8,624 bases of DNA from Candidatus Glassiibacteriota bacterium (lineage in GTDB: Bacteria > Gemmatimonadota > Glassbacteria > GWA2-58-10): NCBI GenBank assembly GCA_030604975.1, contig JAUVUV010000071.1, positions 1-8,624 on the forward strand. Reading direction: 5' to 3'. A program made the position numbers and the translations under genes. Positions 6,519-8,624 of the stretch are shown piece by piece. The notes under the pieces are model-generated. The model did not search any database, was not told the origin of the DNA, and saw only the letters and a list, made by a program, of their open reading frames with translations. Every line of letters begins with the position of its first letter. The stretch's first letter is position 1.

Positions 6519-6980
6519 ATGCAGAAAAATCTCGGCGTTAAAGACTACCAGTCGATGCAGATCCTCAGTGCAAGGCCTGAGAAGCTGATTCTCATGCTTT
6601 ACGACGGCGCGATCCGCTTTATTCAACAGGGAATTAAAGCAATCGAGGAAAATAATATTGAGGTGTCACACTATAACTTGCTCAGATCACAGAACATTAT
6701 GGTTGAACTGATAGCATCGCTGAATTTCGAAAAAGGCGGGGAGCTGGCAGTCAACCTTTTCCGGATATATGAATTCATGCACTACACCCTGGTTCAGGCC
6801 AATATTAAAAAGGACGCCGAGCAGTTAGAAAGAATCTGTGACCAGTTGAAAAGACTCAGAGAAAGTTGGGTCCAGGCATTGAAGAAAGAGGAAAAAGAAA
6901 GAGCTAATGGAGTTTCTGGCCAGGATGAAGACCCTGATAGCAAACCCAAAAGCGCTAAAAATATCAGGCTCAAAGGTTAA
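6519..6980 (+). CDS. fliS: Flagellar export chaperone FliS
   Basis: FliS binds the C-terminal disordered region of flagellin in the cytoplasm, prevents early polymerisation and hands it to the export gate. The 153-residue product shows the family core: KDYQSMQILSARPEKLILMLYDGAIRFIQQG (residues 8-38), then a helical bundle including ELIASLNFEKGGELAVNLFRIYEFMHYTLVQANIKKD. I choose ATG 6519, not 6471. AGGAG (6502-6506) lies 12 bases before it, 6471 has no Shine-Dalgarno sequence and sits at the predicted sigma-28 start site, and family members begin close to the KDYQ segment. The last ~30 residues (from about 120) are a Lys/Asp/Ser-rich, probably disordered tail beyond the usual fold. G+C is lower than in the flanking genes (42-48% in three 60-base blocks counted by hand, against 57% in a block of the next gene). 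Confidence 0.93.
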   Translation: MQKNLGVKDYQSMQILSARPEKLILMLYDGAIRFIQQGIKAIEENNIEVSHYNLLRSQNIMVELIASLNFEKGGELAVNLFRIYEFMHYTLVQANIKKDAEQLERICDQLKRLRESWVQALKKEEKERANGVSGQDEDPDSKPKSAKNIRLKG

Positions 6981-7013
6981 AAAACAATAAATCCATTTTT
7001 TATAAATCGAGTA

Positions 7014-7030
7014 TTCATTCAGTGAGTGAA
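7014..7030. promoter_or_regulatory. Near-perfect dyad directly before the wHTH gene
   Basis: TTCATTC (7014-7020) and GAGTGAA (7024-7030) form an inverted repeat with one mismatch (a G-U pair in RNA) around AGT, ending 2 bases before the ATG at 7033. It could be an operator for autoregulation by the wHTH product, or an RNA hairpin hiding the weak GTGAG Shine-Dalgarno at 7022-7026. Both readings are inference. Confidence 0.3.
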
Positions 7031-7032
7031 GG

Positions 7033-7662
7033 ATGATTGGCGAGTTCGATCTTCTTATTCCCGGCAGGCTCATCCGGGAGCTGGTTCTAATGGTCGAGAT
7101 CGAGCGCGACCCGGCGATCAGCCAGAGCAGGCTGGCGGACAAGGCGGGCCTGGTACCCTCGATGGTCAATAACTACATCCGCATGATGTCGGAACAGGGC
7201 CTGCTTCACAAAGAAGGTGCCAGCCGCCGCCGGACGACCTACCACCTCACCCAGCAGGGACGAGACCGCTGCGCGGAACTGATGCGCCGCTACAGCATCG
7301 AAACGGTGCGCCTTTACAAGTACGCCAAGGGAGAGTTCCGCCGCCGCCTGGCCGAGCGTTTCAGGTCCTTGCGGGGAATGAGAATAGTCATTTACGGAGC
7401 TGCCGAAACCGGCGAACTGGTTTACCAGGTCTGCCTCGAAATGGGCTGCAGGGTGGTGGGAGTGGTTGACAGCAATCCGGCCATGCAGGGCCGCAAAATG
7501 TTCGGCTGCCGGGTGGCAAGTCCCTCGGAGATCGATTCCATGAACGCCGATGTCGTCCTGATCTCTTCCCTCGGCCACGCTGAGGAAATCGAAAACTACC
7601 TTCAACCTTTAAGCGAGCGCGGAGTGGAGATTCATTCCGTAGGCGACAGGTTAACAGTTTAA
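7033..7662 (+). CDS. Winged-helix DNA-binding domain fused to a Rossmann-fold domain; putative regulator
   Basis: Residues about 10-78 form a MarR/winged-HTH-like domain: a first helix (RLIRELVLMVE), the HTH ISQSRLADKAGLVPSMVNNYIRMM, then EQGLLHKEG and a basic wing RRRTTYHLT. A basic helical linker (80-113) follows. From residue 116 there is a Rossmann-like domain, MRIVIYGAAETGELVYQVC, with a glycine motif GAAETG (122-127), a second strand ending in the acidic VVGVVDSNP (D146), and ADVVLISS. It resembles the nucleotide/sugar-binding N-terminal domain of PglD-like acyltransferases and CoA_binding_3 proteins. Acidic D146 at the end of strand two suggests an NAD- or nucleotide-type ligand. The ATG 7033 keeps the first wHTH helix; ATG 7090 has a better Shine-Dalgarno (GGGAG, 7076-7080) but would remove half of that helix. 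It lies 52 bases after fliS with no visible terminator between. Proposed role: ligand-responsive regulator, perhaps of surface-sugar or flagellar genes. The target is unknown. Confidence 0.88.
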   Translation: MIGEFDLLIPGRLIRELVLMVEIERDPAISQSRLADKAGLVPSMVNNYIRMMSEQGLLHKEGASRRRTTYHLTQQGRDRCAELMRRYSIETVRLYKYAKGEFRRRLAERFRSLRGMRIVIYGAAETGELVYQVCLEMGCRVVGVVDSNPAMQGRKMFGCRVASPSEIDSMNADVVLISSLGHAEEIENYLQPLSERGVEIHSVGDRLTV

Positions 7663-7671
7663 GGGCAGACA

Positions 7672-8517
7672 ATGGGGAAAAATAAAAAAAAGAAGGGGAA
7701 ATCCCGACCCAGCCAGACCAGGGCCAGCGCCTGGGAACTTAACCTTCCCGAGTCGAGTGACCCTGAAAGCCTGATCATCTGGTGGACCGCCAGAGTTACC
7801 GATGGATTCAGCCCTCTGGGTGCGGAAGAAAACCTGGCGCAGTGCCGCAGGCATGTTTCGAGCCCCGAACAGAAAAATACCCTCGAGGCCCTTCACCAGC
7901 TAATTTCCGCACCTCTCAGTGCTCCTCATCCTCTCGTGGACGCACCTGCTGTACCTTTGGCAGCACTGGTGGATGAGGCCGGGGGAAGGATCTTTATCTC
8001 CGGAGCCGACGGCAGTGGTCTGAGCTGCCTGGAAATCGATTCAGGCCGGAAAATCTGGCATGCGGACAGCGGGCTATTCCGCAGGGTTACGGGAATGGCT
8101 CTCTCTGGTGCGACACTGTTTGTCTGCGACAGGTGGACCAAGCGCCTGACAGCGCTATCCGCTGATGACGGCAGCGAAATCTGGTCCACCGGGGAGGCCG
8201 TCTATGGTGAAAAGCTCGCCGAACCGTCGGATATGGCTCTGATCGAGAAAGGTTCCAGGAGCGAAATCTGGGTCTGCGACAGGGAAAAACACAGGATTTT
8301 CAGCTACAGCCCGGACGGAACCCCTCTGGGCCGGATCGGGTGGCGGGGCATGCTGACCGAAGAGACAATCAAACGTTTCACCAAACCGGCAAGCGAGCCG
8401 GACTTGATCCATTTCGAATTCCCTCAGTCCTTATCCGTTGAAACCGACATCGACGGCAAATCAACGGTTTTTGTCTGGGATTCCTGGAACCGAAGGGTTC
8501 TCTGCCTCGACACATAA
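7672..8517 (+). CDS. NHL/PQQ-like beta-propeller repeat protein, possibly truncated
   Basis: The gene starts 9 bases after the previous stop, with AAGGG (7661-7665) as a weak Shine-Dalgarno overlapping that stop. The 281-residue product begins with a lysine-rich tail (GKNKKKKGK), has no signal peptide or membrane segment, and has a helical region up to about 80. Propeller repeats follow: GLSCLEIDSGRKIW, RLTALSADDGSEIW, SEIWVCDREKHRIFSYSPDGTPLGRIG and STVFVWDSWNRRVLCLDT. These resemble PQQ-like (LxALDxxTGxxxW) and NHL (VxDxxNxRIxxxxPDG) blades. I see about four blades, fewer than the six or more of a closed propeller. The last one stops in mid-strand at TAA 8515-8517, while the same frame remains open and propeller-like after it. 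The gene may therefore be broken by a nonsense change or a sequence error. Function is unknown; such propellers usually bind proteins or ligands. Confidence 0.75.
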   Translation: MGKNKKKKGKSRPSQTRASAWELNLPESSDPESLIIWWTARVTDGFSPLGAEENLAQCRRHVSSPEQKNTLEALHQLISAPLSAPHPLVDAPAVPLAALVDEAGGRIFISGADGSGLSCLEIDSGRKIWHADSGLFRRVTGMALSGATLFVCDRWTKRLTALSADDGSEIWSTGEAVYGEKLAEPSDMALIEKGSRSEIWVCDREKHRIFSYSPDGTPLGRIGWRGMLTEETIKRFTKPASEPDLIHFEFPQSLSVETDIDGKSTVFVWDSWNRRVLCLDT

Positions 8518-8624
8518 TCAAAGCTGAAATGGCAGGTTCTGCTCGACAGTATAAAATACAGTAATCGCCGGTTCGCCGGCCAGGTGAAAGTTCTCTCCGG
8601 GCCGTGTGGACCGGTTATCATGGA
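8518..8624 (+). other. In-frame open continuation of the propeller gene to the window edge
   Basis: Reading straight on from the TAA in the same frame gives 35 codons without a stop, while both other + frames hit stops within this stretch. The product begins SKLKWQVLLDS and later has SNRRFAGQVKVLSGPCGP. Placed after CLDT, SKLKW matches the outer-strand pattern of the two earlier blades (CLEIDSGRKIW, ALSADDGSEIW) apart from one residue. It is either the rest of an interrupted gene or the start of something new, possibly ATG 8620. A GCCGG-TTCG-CCGGC hairpin (8567-8580) lies here without a T-run. Confidence 0.4.

Noticed and set aside
6978..7006. AT-rich spacer after fliS with TATAAAT as a sigma-70 promoter, or A-run/T-run pair as a terminator
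   Set aside because: No reasonable -35 box lies 16-18 bases upstream of TATAAA, and the A/T pairing has no G/C stem.
8530..8542. Sigma-54-like TGGCAGGTTCTGC after the propeller gene
   Set aside because: GG and GC are 10 bases apart rather than the required 12, and the bases lie in a frame that still looks coding.
8567..8580. GCCGG-TTCG-CCGGC hairpin as a terminator
   Set aside because: No T-run follows and the stem is only 5 bp. The sequence may be coding.
1..8624. CRISPR array, tRNA/rRNA genes, insertion sequence or phage genes
   Set aside because: No regularly spaced direct repeats, no cloverleaf or rRNA-like stretch, and no transposase or integrase motifs were seen on either strand.

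Overview
The window is a late flagellar gene cluster: all five credible genes lie on the + strand and fill nearly all of it. It holds fliD (filament cap), an unrecognised small acidic protein, a Maf/DUF115-type flagellin glycosyltransferase, fliS (flagellin export chaperone), a winged-helix/Rossmann fusion and a propeller-repeat protein. Moderately high G+C genes, a very long FliD, and promoters readable as sigma-54 and sigma-28 types suggest a motile, probably diderm bacterium from a lineage with few cultured relatives. The phylum cannot be fixed from this sequence alone.

Region by region: 1-50 looks like the terminator of an upstream gene. At 106-121 there is a near-consensus sigma-54 -24/-12 promoter, and a perfect dyad is centred on its predicted +1. 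fliD (223-3798) encodes 1191 residues, about twice the usual length. The extra length is built from Flagellin-IN-like modules, four in the middle and one inside the C-terminal domain. After fliD come an intercistronic hairpin, a 201-aa protein of unknown function (3875-4480) and the Maf-like protein (4502-6415). This transcription unit appears to end at an intrinsic terminator at 6409-6444, whose 5' arm contains the maf stop codon.

The 3' arm of that terminator overlaps the -35 box of a sigma-28-type promoter (6435-6461) that would drive fliS (best start 6519). Downstream, and possibly cotranscribed, are a wHTH-Rossmann protein (7033-7662) and a propeller protein (7672-8517). The reading frame of the propeller protein stays open and propeller-like beyond its TAA to the window edge.

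Working model (inference): sigma-54 makes the cap protein, the unknown protein and the glycosyltransferase. Sigma-28, released after hook completion, makes the flagellin chaperone and perhaps two further proteins, one of them a possible regulator. The points most worth following are the modular FliD, the unknown protein between fliD and maf with its alternative RNA folds, the dyad at the sigma-54 start site, the terminator/promoter overlap, and the interrupted propeller gene.
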